From: Rhizobium phaseoli
GTDB taxonomy: Bacteria; Pseudomonadota; Alphaproteobacteria; Rhizobiales; Rhizobiaceae
Assembly (NCBI RefSeq): GCF_010668805.1
Contig: NZ_WUFT01000023.1
Coordinates: 1 to 64,000 of the forward strand
Length of the DNA: 64,000 nt
Reading direction: 5' to 3'
Positions 16,932 to 25,664 of this stretch are shown one piece after another. Both the position numbers and the translations under genes were made by a program. The stretch's first letter is position 1; each line of letters opens with the position of its first letter. A model generated the notes under the pieces. It did no database searches. It was not told where the DNA came from and was given only the letters and a program-made list of their open reading frames with translations.

Positions 16932-17258
16932 CTATTCCACCGTAAACGTTCCGGCCCCCTTGGAGTATTTCTTTCCTCCAAGCGAATTGATCGTCGCGCA
17001 TTTTTCCTTATCGAACTTCTCGCACATCTTGTTGCCTTTGATGCTCCATGTGCCCTGGTAGGTGGCCTTGTCTCCGTCGACTGTCGCTTCGATCGTTCCG
17101 TCTGGTTTATAAGTTGTGACGCCCGATTGCGTCTTTGACTTCCAGTGGATTGGGTGGCCTACCAACTCGCTTTTCAACTGCTCCCCCGTCAAGGTTGCGG
17201 CATATGCAGCAGATGCGAAGGTTAGCATAATGAGGCCAGAAACCGTGATCGCTTTCAT
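16932..17258 (-). CDS. Small secreted protein of unknown function
   Basis: A 108-residue protein with a clear signal peptide cleaved near AAYAA (residue 20). The mature part looks like a small beta-rich domain: HWKSKTQSGVTTYKPDG, GTWSIKGNKMCEKF and a final GAGTFTVE, with two cysteines (MCEKF and KCATI). This resembles small periplasmic proteins that sense or bind ligands through a YxxDG strand pattern, but no function can be assigned. The ribosome binding site AAGAAGGGAG before ATG 17258 is strong. Confidence 0.75.
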   Translation of the reverse strand: MKAITVSGLIMLTFASAAYAATLTGEQLKSELVGHPIHWKSKTQSGVTTYKPDGTIEATVDGDKATYQGTWSIKGNKMCEKFDKEKCATINSLGGKKYSKGAGTFTVE

Positions 17259-17864
17259 CGTTCACTCCCTTCTTCTTAACCCACGTCTGCCGCCTATTTA
17301 TACCCCCTCACGGTCGCTCTCACCAGCGATCGGAGCCATGTCGACCATCTCCCAAAGGCGTAGCACGGTCTTACGCTTTCGATCTCCGCCAGCCGACCGC
17401 CCAAGCTTCAAATTCCGAGCAGAACCACCCTTCTCCATGCTGGGGATCTTCGTTTGTGCGTAGCTATCGCTGCCCCGGCACGTGGAAGATGCGTCCGCCT
17501 GTTTCGATGCTAATATTGCCCTTGATCTTGCACGATCGTCCGGAGCCGCCACTAGCATTCCATGAAGCTAGTAAGTCGCTGACGGTCAGGCCGCCGGCTG
17601 CACCAAATGCGAGCGCTTGAACAGCGCCGCGTGCGTGGGTTTCGGCGAAGAAAGCCGCGTTGCTTTTAGGCGACGACCCATGAAGGATTCGGCGTTGTCA
17701 ACTTTTAGAGCAGGGGTAATTTGGGGCGAGGGCCACGCAGGCACGTGCTCCGAATGAACCATAGAGCGGCCGGTTGACCTCCGTCAGTTCGCATTTATGG
17801 TGCTACAGTCCGCGAACCGCAGGTGCGAGTTCGCACTTATGTGGTTACAAAGAGTTGATTTGTA
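17259..17864. other. Non-coding interval before tRNA-Arg
   Basis: No supported gene lies in these 606 bases. Two imperfect direct repeats of about 20 bases, with cores GTTCGCATTTATG and GTTCGCACTTATG, lie near 17787 and 17829, just beside the tRNA gene. Overlapping short open frames have no recognisable domains. Confidence 0.45.
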
Positions 17865-17941
17865 TGGCGCACCCGACAGGATTCGAACCTGTGACCTTTG
17901 GAATCGGAATCCAACACTCTATCCAGCTGAGCTACGGGTGC
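17865..17941 (-). tRNA. tRNA-Arg (anticodon CCG)
   Basis: The minus strand folds into a 77-nt cloverleaf. The 7-bp acceptor stem pairs GCACCCG with CGGGTGC, the D-arm has TAGCTCAGCTGGATAGAG, the anticodon stem TTGGA/TCCAA encloses loop TTCCGAT with anticodon CCG, and the T-arm contains GGTTCGAATCC. The 3' CCA is encoded. A 61-codon open frame on the opposite strand is an artefact of the tRNA. Confidence 0.97.
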
Positions 17942-18080
17942 ATGCCTGAGGCGGTTTGAATCGCCTGTCCGATGGGTGGTTCTTAGCCTAGCTTGCGGCC
18001 GGCTTCAATCGCGAAATTCTCAGAAATACCGATGCTTGCGATTTGCAGGTGTTTTTATTCGCCAGCTGCGGAAAGGGAGA

Positions 18081-18112
18081 TAAAAACTCCGCCGGCCTTG
18101 CGGGCGGCGGAG
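18081..18112 (-). terminator. Intrinsic terminator of the xyl operon
   Basis: A hairpin with stem CTCCGCC / GGCGGAG is followed, reading on the minus strand, by TTTTTA. It lies 26 bases past the stop of the ATPase gene. Confidence 0.75.
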
Positions 18113-18137
18113 CGAATTGTCGGGGCAGGGCGCCTGC

Positions 18138-18920
<783 letters not shown>

Positions 18921-18934
18921 GTTTAGGGCTCCTC

Positions 18935-20248
18935 TCACTTGGCACGGGAGCGATAGACGGTGTCGAGCCAGACCGCCACGACGAGGACGGTGCCGACGAC
19001 GACGCTCTGCAGCGGTGTGTCGACATGCGCGAGAACCATGCCGGATTGCAGCGATTGCATGACGAGCGCGCCGAGCATGGCGCCGGCAATCGTGCCGGTG
19101 CCGCCCGCCAGCGACGTTCCGCCGATCACGGCGGCGGCGATGGTGTAAAGCTCGTCGAGCGTGCCCTGCGAGTTGGTCGCGGCGTTGAGGCGGGCGGTGG
19201 AAATCGCGGCTGCAATCGCCGCCAGAATGCCCATCAGCGCGAAGATGCGCACCGTGACCCAGCGGGTCTTGATGCCGGCGAGTTCGGCTGCCTCGGGGTT
19301 GCCGCCGATTGCGAAGACATAGCGGCCGAAGCGCAGCCTTGTGGCGATGAAGGTCATGATGATGCCGACGACGATGGCGATCAGCACCGGCACGGCGATG
19401 CCGTAGGGGATATCCAGGCCGGTTTCGGGCCAGGGAATGTTGTTGGTCTCGGCATATTTCTTGGCGATATTGATCGGCCAGTAATAGCTGTTGGCGATCC
19501 AGACCGCGCCGAGGATCAGCACGCAGCTGAGGGTGGCGAGGAAATATTCCGCCCAGATCGGCCGGCGCGGGAATCCGAAGCGGCGGCGCTGCCGGCGCGA
19601 GCCGATAATGCTGGCAACGACGAAGAGGCAGGCGGCGATGCCGACAACCCAGCTCCAGGTGGCGCCGATCGAGCCCTCTGCGCCGCCGCCCATGATGCGG
19701 AAAGTCTGGTCCATCGGCGCAACCGTCTGGCCGCTGGTCACGAGCCAGGTCGCGCCGCGCCAGACGAGCAGGCCGCCGAGGGTGACGATGAAGGAGGGCA
19801 CGTTCAGGAAGGCGATGATGATGCCCTGGAAGGCGCCGATCAGGCAGCCTGCCGCAACGCCGACCAGCAGCGTGATCGCCCAGGTGAAGGGGCTGTCGAA
19901 GCCGATATACTCAGGCAGGATCTTGGCCTGGGTCACGCCCATGATCATGCCGCAGAGGCCAAGCACAGAACCGACCGAAAGGTCGATGTTGCGGGTGACG
20001 ATGATCAGCACCATGCCGGTGGTCATGACGGCGATGTCGGTCGTCTGGACCGAAAGGTTCCAGAGATTGCGCGGGGTCAGGAACAGGCCGCCGGTGATGA
20101 TGTGGAAACCGATCCAGATGATAACAAGCGCGCCGATCATGCCGAGCAGGCGCGTGTCGATCTCGGTCGCCCGGAAGAAGCGGGTCACCGGGCTGGCTTC
20201 CGCCGCTCGCGGTCCGCTTGATGTCGTTGATTTTACCATTTCGGCCAT
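18935..20248 (-). CDS. xylH: Xylose ABC transporter permease XylH
   Basis: A 437-residue permease with 10-12 hydrophobic segments. It is longer than RbsC-type permeases because of an extra loop (about residues 215-265, including RRQRRRFGFPRRP), as is typical of XylH. Family markers are MTTGMVLIIVTRNIDLSVGSVLG and the coupling loop AIGGNPEAAELAGIKTR. It forms the membrane channel for xylose delivered by XylF. An in-frame ATG three codons later is an alternative start. A 260-bp gap separates it from xylF, so a weak terminator or RNA processing site there could adjust binding-protein excess. Confidence 0.9.
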   Translation of the reverse strand: MAEMVKSTTSSGPRAAEASPVTRFFRATEIDTRLLGMIGALVIIWIGFHIITGGLFLTPRNLWNLSVQTTDIAVMTTGMVLIIVTRNIDLSVGSVLGLCGMIMGVTQAKILPEYIGFDSPFTWAITLLVGVAAGCLIGAFQGIIIAFLNVPSFIVTLGGLLVWRGATWLVTSGQTVAPMDQTFRIMGGGAEGSIGATWSWVVGIAACLFVVASIIGSRRQRRRFGFPRRPIWAEYFLATLSCVLILGAVWIANSYYWPINIAKKYAETNNIPWPETGLDIPYGIAVPVLIAIVVGIIMTFIATRLRFGRYVFAIGGNPEAAELAGIKTRWVTVRIFALMGILAAIAAAISTARLNAATNSQGTLDELYTIAAAVIGGTSLAGGTGTIAGAMLGALVMQSLQSGMVLAHVDTPLQSVVVGTVLVVAVWLDTVYRSRAK

Positions 20249-20508
20249 GGGTTTGCCGTTCCCCCATTATGTTTGGACGGCTGCGCCGGCGGGCTAGAGG
20301 CTGCCAACGGCGTCATCGTCTGTTCTTCAACTGACCATCGCGATGCTTCCGGAAACCGTGGCGTGGCGTCGCGACACCCTTCCGGCAGGGAATGAAAGTC
20401 CGCGATGGTGCGGCGAGGCGGAGAAACCTTCATCGTTGGAGGTCTCATCCGCATCCGGCGCCGCAACGGTGTCTCCGCTGCGGCGCCGGCATTTCGTTCG
20501 AAGCTTGC

Positions 20509-21549
20509 TTACTTGCAGGCAGCGACAGCGCCGGCCTTGACACCCTGGCAGGCTTCAGCCTTGGAAATCCAGCCGGCGTCGATGACGACGTTGAGGTTTT
20601 CCTTGGTGATTGCCTGCGGCTTCAAGAAGACAGACTGCATTTCGACGCCCTTCGGGCCGCCCTTGAAGGTCTGGGCGCCGTCGATCTTGCTCATGTCCTT
20701 GCCGCCGGCGAGGTCGAGAGCGATTTCGGCAGCGCGTGTGCCGAGTTCGCGGCTGTCCTTCCAGACGGAAACCGTCTGCGTGCCGAGAGCGATGCGGTTC
20801 AGCGCTGCCTTGTCGCCGTCCTGGCCGGAAACCGGAACGGAGCCGGCAAGACCCTGGGCGTCGAGTGCTGCGATCGCGCCGCCGGCGGTGCCGTCGTTCG
20901 AAGCAACAACGGCGTCAACCTTGTTGTTGTTGGCGGTCAGGAACTGCTCCATGTTGCGCTGAGCATTTTCAGGCAGCCAGCCGTCCGTATAGGCTTCGCC
21001 GACATTCTTGATCTTGCCGGCGTCGATCGCGGCCTTCAGCACTTCCTGCTGGCCCGAGAACAGGAAGTCGGCATTCGGGTCTGAGGATGAGCCCTTGATG
21101 AAGACGTAATTGCCTTCCGGCTTGGCCTTGAAGACGCCTTCGGCCTGCAGACGGCCGACTTCCTTGTTGTCGAAGGTGATGTAGAAGGCAGCCGGGTTTT
21201 CGATCAGGCGGTCATAGCCGACAACCGGGATGCCTTCAGCAGCGGCCTTTTCGATCGCCGGGCCGATGGCGTCGGAATCCTGGGCGAGAATGATCAGTGC
21301 GTTGGCGCCCTGCGAGATCAGCGATTCGACGTCGGTCAGCTGCTTTGCGGCTGAAGACTGCGCGTCAGCGGAAATGTACTTGGCGCCCTTGGCTTCGAGA
21401 GCCTTCTTGATCGCAGCTTCGTCGGTCTTCCAGCGTTCTTCCTGGAAATTCGACCAGGAAACGCCGACGACGAGATCGGCAGCCATGGCAACGGTATGCA
21501 AGGAAACGAGAATGGCCGCCCCGGCCATCAGCTTCAAAATAGACTTCAT
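20509..21549 (-). CDS. xylF: D-xylose-binding periplasmic protein XylF
   Basis: A 346-residue periplasmic binding protein with a signal peptide ending in TVAMA (residue 23). It matches XylF rather than RbsB: SNFQEERWKTDEAAI near the mature start, GWLPENAQRNMEQFLTANN near residues 200-220, then DAVVASNDGTAGGAIAAL and the SGQDGDKAAL hinge segment. It binds D-xylose and presents it to XylHG. The ribosome binding site GGGAGGATATT is strong. As the promoter-proximal gene it should be the most abundant product. Expression is probably controlled by the divergent ROK repressor through the palindrome at 21635-21653. Confidence 0.93.
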   Translation of the reverse strand: MKSILKLMAGAAILVSLHTVAMAADLVVGVSWSNFQEERWKTDEAAIKKALEAKGAKYISADAQSSAAKQLTDVESLISQGANALIILAQDSDAIGPAIEKAAAEGIPVVGYDRLIENPAAFYITFDNKEVGRLQAEGVFKAKPEGNYVFIKGSSSDPNADFLFSGQQEVLKAAIDAGKIKNVGEAYTDGWLPENAQRNMEQFLTANNNKVDAVVASNDGTAGGAIAALDAQGLAGSVPVSGQDGDKAALNRIALGTQTVSVWKDSRELGTRAAEIALDLAGGKDMSKIDGAQTFKGGPKGVEMQSVFLKPQAITKENLNVVIDAGWISKAEACQGVKAGAVAACK

Positions 21550-21634
21550 AATATCCTCCCGAGTGAGTTGCGACCGGCCCAGCCCATGCTTCCTCCGGCC
21601 ACCGCGAAAAGCTGTCCAGAAAAATTCGGATTAT

Positions 21635-21653
21635 TTTCTCGACAGTCGAGAAA
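21635..21653. promoter_or_regulatory. 19-bp perfect palindrome, probable ROK repressor operator
   Basis: TTTCTCGAC-A-GTCGAGAAA is a perfect inverted repeat centred between the divergent xylF and ROK regulator genes, 86 bases before the xylF start. Size and symmetry suit a dimeric winged-helix repressor; XylR binding is inferred from position. Confidence 0.7.
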
Positions 21654-21776
21654 TTAAGTGTCAGAGATTTTTTCGGCTGTCAACACTGTACTGCCGGCTT
21701 AATTTCCCTTGCGGAACGGCGGCCGGAGATGCAGTGAGAACCGAGGGCGGAGCAAGCAGGGGAGAGGGCGGCATTC

Positions 21777-23000
21777 ATGCTGACCAAGTCGAGCACGGAG
21801 CTGGTCCGGCAGCGAAACAGCGTGCTCGTGCTGTCCGTGCTGCGCCGCCACGGCGCGCTCGCCCATACCGAAATAGCCGATTCCACCGGGCTTTCCTCGG
21901 CCACCATCTCGGCAATCACAGCCGATCTGGAACGCGCCCAGATCATCGAGAAATCCGAGCAGCAGGCGGCCAGCGGCCGCGGCCGGCCGCGCGTGCTTTT
22001 GCGGCAGCGGCGCGATTGCGGCTATCTCATCGTCGTCATCATCTCCTCGGATGCGGTGCAATATTCGCTTGTGGATTATGCCGGCAAGCTGATCGACCGT
22101 TTCAGCGAGGAGCGCTCGCACGATCCGGCAGGGGCCGCCCGTTTCATTGCAGGCGTGCGCGCCGGGCTTTCGCGCATTCTGGATCGTTCCAGGATTACCC
22201 AGGAAAAGGTGCTGCTGATTTCGATCAGCAGCAAGGGGCTGGTCAACTCAACCGAGCCGGTGCTTGTCTGGTCGCCGATCTTCGGCAGCGAGCAGATCGA
22301 TTTCGAATCAGCACTGCGGCCGGACTGGCAGGCGAAGGTGATCCTCGACAACGAGACGCTGCTGGTCGCCGCCGCCCTCGGCGCGCGTGAGGAGATCGTC
22401 AAGGGCGCCGATTTCCGCTCGCTCGCCGCCCTTTCGCTCGGCCACAGCGTCGGGCTGGGCATCGTCCGGCGCGGGAACCAGACCGGCCAGGAGATCTCGG
22501 CGCCGAATTTCGGCCACATGCTGCACATGGCGGGTGGCGGCCTCTGCCGCTGCGGCACCCGCGGCTGCATCGAAGCCTATGCCGGCTTCTACGCCATCCT
22601 GCGCAGCGCCTTCGAAGTGCCGCTCGATACCATCCCGGCAAAATTCGTCCCCGTCGCCGAACTCGACAAAATCGCCGCCAAGGCTCGCCAAGGCCACCGC
22701 ATCCCCGCCTTCGCTTTCCGTCAGGCAGGCCTGGCGCTCGGCAACGGCCTGTCGCGCATGCTCAGCCTCACCGAACGCATGCCCATCGCCATTACCGGCC
22801 CCGGCACCCGTTATTACGACCTTCTGCGGCAAGGGATCGAAGAGGGTCTCAGCCAGTCGCACATCGTGCGCATGGAAGGCATGCCGGAAATCCGGGTGGT
22901 CGCCGACGAACAAATCCTGGTCTTCGAGGGCCATCTGAACCGGGCACTGTCGGTGATTGACCAGGATATTGTGATTTCGGGTGGTCAGAGCGGAGATTAG
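21777..23000 (+). CDS. xylR: ROK-family transcriptional repressor of xylose genes
   Basis: A 407-residue ROK regulator. The N-terminal 70 residues form a winged helix-turn-helix (HGALAHTEIADSTGLSSATI). The sugar-kinase-like part includes the zinc-binding CRCGTRGCIEAYAG near residue 260. It lies divergent to xylFHG, the standard arrangement for XylR in rhizobia and Gram-positives. It should bind the palindrome between the genes and release it when xylose is present. It probably regulates itself too. A kinase function is unlikely in a protein with this DNA-binding extension. Confidence 0.87.
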   Translation: MLTKSSTELVRQRNSVLVLSVLRRHGALAHTEIADSTGLSSATISAITADLERAQIIEKSEQQAASGRGRPRVLLRQRRDCGYLIVVIISSDAVQYSLVDYAGKLIDRFSEERSHDPAGAARFIAGVRAGLSRILDRSRITQEKVLLISISSKGLVNSTEPVLVWSPIFGSEQIDFESALRPDWQAKVILDNETLLVAAALGAREEIVKGADFRSLAALSLGHSVGLGIVRRGNQTGQEISAPNFGHMLHMAGGGLCRCGTRGCIEAYAGFYAILRSAFEVPLDTIPAKFVPVAELDKIAAKARQGHRIPAFAFRQAGLALGNGLSRMLSLTERMPIAITGPGTRYYDLLRQGIEEGLSQSHIVRMEGMPEIRVVADEQILVFEGHLNRALSVIDQDIVISGGQSGD

Positions 23001-23147
23001 GGAGAGATCCTGCTGGCGCTTCGGCTGCGGCCGTGGATTGGAATGAGGAAGGTTGAGGGGAGGGGATGGCAGGAGACGCGGACACGGCAGGAGCGCCACT
23101 GCATTCGTTTCTGGCCATCCATCGCTGTTCTGCTGCGAAGGTCACCC

Positions 23148-23195
23148 CACCCTCCGTCCTCCTCGGGCTTGACCCGAGGATCCATGCCGCGGCCG
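23148..23195. repeat. Half copy of a RIME-like palindromic element
   Basis: It starts CCCTCCGTCC and carries one hairpin, TCCTCGGG-CTTGA-CCCGAGGA, then runs into unique sequence instead of the second hairpin. It is the leftmost and truncated member of the set at 23.1-24.1 kb. Confidence 0.65.
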
Positions 23196-23364
23196 TTCAG
23201 GCGCGCTGTCTGCCTTCCAAAGGGAGAAGAGGGTGAGAGAGGTTGCGGCTCGACCCCGGCATATGCCGGTAGTTGGACGAGGGCTGCGCGGCCCCGCCTT
23301 CAGCCAGGAGTCGAACGCATCATTCGTTGCGCCAACGGCGAGTTTGGCGCAAACGCAACCCTTA

Positions 23365-23460
23365 CCCTCCGTCATTCCAGGCCTTGAGCCTGGAATCCAT
23401 GCCACGGCCCTTGGTGGACGCGGCGTGGATCCTCGGGTCAAGCCCGAGGAGGACGGAGGG
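23365..23460. repeat. RIME-like palindromic element, copy 1
   Basis: A 96-bp element bounded by CCCTCCGT and ACGGAGGG. It has two hairpins, ATTCCAGGC/GCCTGGAAT on the left and CCTCGGG/CCCGAGG on the right, around a GC-rich centre. This matches the layout of rhizobial intergenic mosaic elements. Confidence 0.8.
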
Positions 23461-23568
23461 CGGGGTAGCTTCCGGAGCAAGACAGCGCGGAATATGGACG
23501 CACACAAACGCAAAACGGCCGGGCAAACACCAGGCCATTCCACCAATCTCTCAATCGAAAGACAGTCG

Positions 23569-23613
23569 TCAGCCAACCCTAATCAGCTTGCCTTCCCAAA
23601 CCGACCGCACCGC
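23569..23613 (-). pseudogene. Duplicated 3' tail of iolG, copy 1
   Basis: On the minus strand this reads AVRSVWEGKLIRVG followed by TGA. The last residues of the intact neighbour iolG are AVQSVKEGKLIKVG followed by TGA. Similarity stops abruptly upstream of the alanine codon. It is a remnant, not a gene. Confidence 0.8.
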
Positions 23614-23682
23614 CTTTCGACCACGAACCGGGGCGCCTCATGCGCCGCGCCGACGATAAGTTTGGCGCAAACGCAACCCTCA

Positions 23683-23778
23683 CCCTCCGTCATTCCAGGC
23701 CTTGAGCCTGGAATCCATGCCACGGCCCTTGGTGGATGCGGCGTGGATCCTCGGGTCAAGCCCGAGGAGGACGGAGGG
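23683..23778. repeat. RIME-like palindromic element, copy 2
   Basis: This copy is almost identical to copy 1, with the same boundary and hairpin sequences, 318 bp to the right. Confidence 0.8.
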
Positions 23779-23887
23779 TGGGGTGGCTTCTGGAGCAAGA
23801 CAGCGAGGGATGCGGCGCACACAAACACAAAACGGCCGGGCAAACACCCGGCCATCTCGCACCTATCTCGCAATCGAAAGCTGGCCG

Positions 23888-23930
23888 TCAGCCAACCCTA
23901 ATCAGCTTGCCTTCCCTAACCGGCTTCACT
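23888..23930 (-). pseudogene. Duplicated 3' tail of iolG, copy 2
   Basis: On the minus strand this reads AVKPVREGKLIRVG and TGA. It is a second degenerate copy of the iolG C-terminus, with the terminator hairpin still present to its left. Confidence 0.8.
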
Positions 23931-23988
23931 GCCTTGAACCAGTGAACGCCTTATGCGCCGCGCCGACGGCAAGTTTGGCGCAAACGCA

Positions 23989-24078
23989 CCCTCACTCTCC
24001 GTCGTCCTCGGCCTTGAGCCGAGGATCCATGCCACGACTGCCGTGGATCCTCGGGTCAAGCCCGAGGAGGACTGAGGG
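23989..24078. repeat. RIME-like palindromic element, copy 3
   Basis: A slightly shorter copy. The left hairpin is changed to CCTCGGC/GCCGAGG and the centre is reduced, while the right hairpin CCTCGGG/CCCGAGG is conserved. Confidence 0.75.
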
Positions 24079-24126
24079 TGGGATGGCTTCTGGAGCAAGA
24101 CAGCGAGGAATACGGCCGCACACAAA

Positions 24127-24155
24127 CGCAAAACGGCCGGGCAAACACCCAGCCG
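24127..24155 (-). terminator. Intrinsic terminator of iolG
   Basis: On the minus strand, CGGCTGGG-TGTTTG-CCCGGCCG is followed by TTTTGCG, 35 bases past the iolG stop. Near-identical hairpins accompany the two duplicated iolG tails. Confidence 0.75.
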
Positions 24156-24189
24156 TCTCACAAACATCTCTCAAATCAAATGACAGCCG

Positions 24190-25182
24190 TCACCCAACCT
24201 TGATCAGCTTGCCTTCCTTCACCGACTGCACCGCCGCATCGGCGAGCGCCAGCGCGGCCAGGCCATCGGCGCCCGATGGCGAGATCTTCGTGCCCTTTTG
24301 GATTGCGGCGATGAAGGCGGCGATTTCGTTGGCGTAGGCTTCGGTGTAGCGGGTCATGAAGAAATCATGCAGCGGTGGGCGGGTGTAGCCGTCGCCGTTT
24401 GCGACTTCGATCGAGACCGGCCGCTGGTTTTCCGCCGCGGCCATGCCCTTTGCGCCGTGCACTTCGATGCGCTGGTCGTAGCCGTAGGTGGCGCGGCGGG
24501 AATTGGAGATGATCGCCTGCTTGCCAGATTTCGTCTGCAGGATCACCGAGACGCTGTCATAGTCGCCGGCCTCACCGATCGCCTTGTCGACCAGCACGGC
24601 GGCGGTGGCCAGCACCGAGACCGGCTCTTCGCCGAGCAGGAAGCGGGCCATGTCGAAATCGTGGATCGTCATGTCGCGGAAGATGCCGCCCGAGCGCTTG
24701 ATGTAATCCACTGGCGGGGCGCCGGGGTCGCGCGAGGTGATCGTCACCATCTCGACATCGCCGATCTTACCGTCGTCGATGACCTTGCGTACCGCCATGA
24801 AATGCGGATCGAAGCGGCGGTTGAAGCCGACCATCAGCTTGCCGCCGGTCTCTTCCACCACCTTCATGCAGGCCTTGACGCGGGCAACGTCGAGATCGAT
24901 CGGCTTTTCGCAGAAGATCGCCTTGCCGGCGCGGGCGAAGCGCTCGATCAGGTCGGCATGGGTGTCGGTCGGTGTGCAGATGACGACGGCGTCGATATCC
25001 TTGGCGGCCTCGATCGCCTCGATCGTGCGGACCTCGCAGCCATAGGCCGAGGCGATGGCGTCGGCCGCCTGCGGAAAGGCGTCGGCGACCGCGACGAGCT
25101 TTGCATTGGCGTCGCCGCTGACGGCTTTCGCATGAACCTTGCCGATGCGGCCGGCGCCGAGAAGACCAAATCTCACTGTCAT
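24190..25182 (-). CDS. iolG: Inositol 2-dehydrogenase (Gfo/Idh/MocA family)
   Basis: A 330-residue NAD-dependent dehydrogenase, the usual length. It has GLLGAGRIGKVHAKA for the Rossmann fold, Lys93 in FCEKPIDLD as the catalytic lysine, and IHDFDMARFLL with the conserved Asp and His near residues 170-180. It oxidises myo-inositol to scyllo-inosose, the first step of inositol catabolism, and is also known as idhA in rhizobia. No other iol genes adjoin it, which is common in rhizobia where they are dispersed. The start at 25182 gives the family N-terminus; the frame continues 28 codons upstream. Other Gfo/Idh/MocA sugar dehydrogenases are possible. Confidence 0.85.
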   Translation of the reverse strand: MTVRFGLLGAGRIGKVHAKAVSGDANAKLVAVADAFPQAADAIASAYGCEVRTIEAIEAAKDIDAVVICTPTDTHADLIERFARAGKAIFCEKPIDLDVARVKACMKVVEETGGKLMVGFNRRFDPHFMAVRKVIDDGKIGDVEMVTITSRDPGAPPVDYIKRSGGIFRDMTIHDFDMARFLLGEEPVSVLATAAVLVDKAIGEAGDYDSVSVILQTKSGKQAIISNSRRATYGYDQRIEVHGAKGMAAAENQRPVSIEVANGDGYTRPPLHDFFMTRYTEAYANEIAAFIAAIQKGTKISPSGADGLAALALADAAVQSVKEGKLIKVG

Positions 25183-25312
25183 AGCAACCTCCGTTGAATT
25201 CGGAATAAACAAACCGAATTGCCAAAAATCTGGAATTTTCATTCCATTATCTATGCGCGGCGTCAAGCCCGCGGCTCTTTCACATTTGCAAGATTCAAAC
25301 TAAAGACAAGCG

Positions 25313-25375
25313 CCACACATGCCATGGGCAGTGTGACACATGCTAAGCGCAGTGTGACATATGCGACCGCGGGGT
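25313..25375. repeat. Three tandem 21-bp repeats
   Basis: Three consecutive 21-base units, each with the core ACACATGC or ACATATGC, and the first two ending in GCAGTG. They end 5 bases before the 25380 start and sit in the divergent promoter region of iolG and the small membrane protein gene. The period equals two helical turns. Confidence 0.7.
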
Positions 25376-25379
25376 AGAG

Positions 25380-25664
25380 ATGCAACTGATTGATCCGAAC
25401 CATCCGGCATACCGGCGCCTTTGGGTGCGTGTTGCCATTGTTGCCGTCTGCTTCGGCTGGGCGGCGTTCGAGATTGTCGGGGGCGATCCCTTCTGGGCGG
25501 TGCTCTCGGCCGCGGCGGGGGCCTATTCCTTCTATATGCTGTTCTGGACGTTCAATCCGCAGCCGGCGACCGTCGAGCCGGCAGCCGAGCCCGAGGCTGA
25601 TGAAGAGGACGAGCCGGCGGAGATATCCACCGAAAATCCTTCGAAGGACGGTAAGGCCGAGTAA
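25380..25664 (+). CDS. Small two-span membrane protein, unknown function
   Basis: A 94-residue protein with two hydrophobic segments (about residues 16-33 and 38-56), then a strongly acidic tail (EPEADEEDEPAEIST). This layout is seen in many unnamed rhizobial inner-membrane proteins. It ends directly against the convergent J-domain-like gene, one base apart. Its start is preceded by GGGGTAGAG. No family is recognised. Confidence 0.6.
   Translation: MQLIDPNHPAYRRLWVRVAIVAVCFGWAAFEIVGGDPFWAVLSAAAGAYSFYMLFWTFNPQPATVEPAAEPEADEEDEPAEISTENPSKDGKAE

Larger units (their letters stand above)
23001..24189. other. Intergenic tandem array between xylR and iolG
   Basis: About 1.2 kb without an intact gene. 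It is made of repeating blocks described separately below: RIME-like palindromes, copies of the iolG terminator and copies of the iolG 3' tail. Many short open frames on both strands here are products of the repeats (for example peptides with SSGLTRGS and its reverse) and should not be annotated as genes. Confidence 0.8.
23328..24260. repeat. Tandem array, three units of about 313 bp
   Basis: Units start at 23328, 23641 and 23954 with the block TGCGCC...GTTTGGCGCAAACGCA. Each unit contains, left to right, this block, a RIME-like palindrome, GACAGCG..GCACACAAACGCAAAACGG with a terminator hairpin, and the last codons of iolG read on the minus strand. The third unit ends in the real iolG gene. 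Period is 313 bp for both intervals. Confidence 0.85.

Noticed and set aside
17784..17850. Integration site beside tRNA-Arg
   Set aside because: The two 20-base direct repeats do not match the tRNA 3' end, and no integrase or phage gene lies within the window.
17774..17959. 61-codon open frame with HPTGFEPVTFGIG
   Set aside because: It is the reverse complement of tRNA-Arg, a well-known annotation artefact.
19025..20221. 398-codon open frame antisense to xylH
   Set aside because: It is a shadow of a permease gene with clear membrane segments and family motifs; the antisense translation is rich in Arg, Asp and Gly without a domain.
23148..24155. CRISPR array
   Set aside because: Repeats are about 313 bp apart, contain gene tails and palindromes, and lack short uniform repeats and spacers. 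No cas genes are nearby.
23233..24337. Several open frames of 60-222 codons within the tandem array
   Set aside because: They repeat the same peptides on both strands because of the palindromic units and have no ribosome binding sites.
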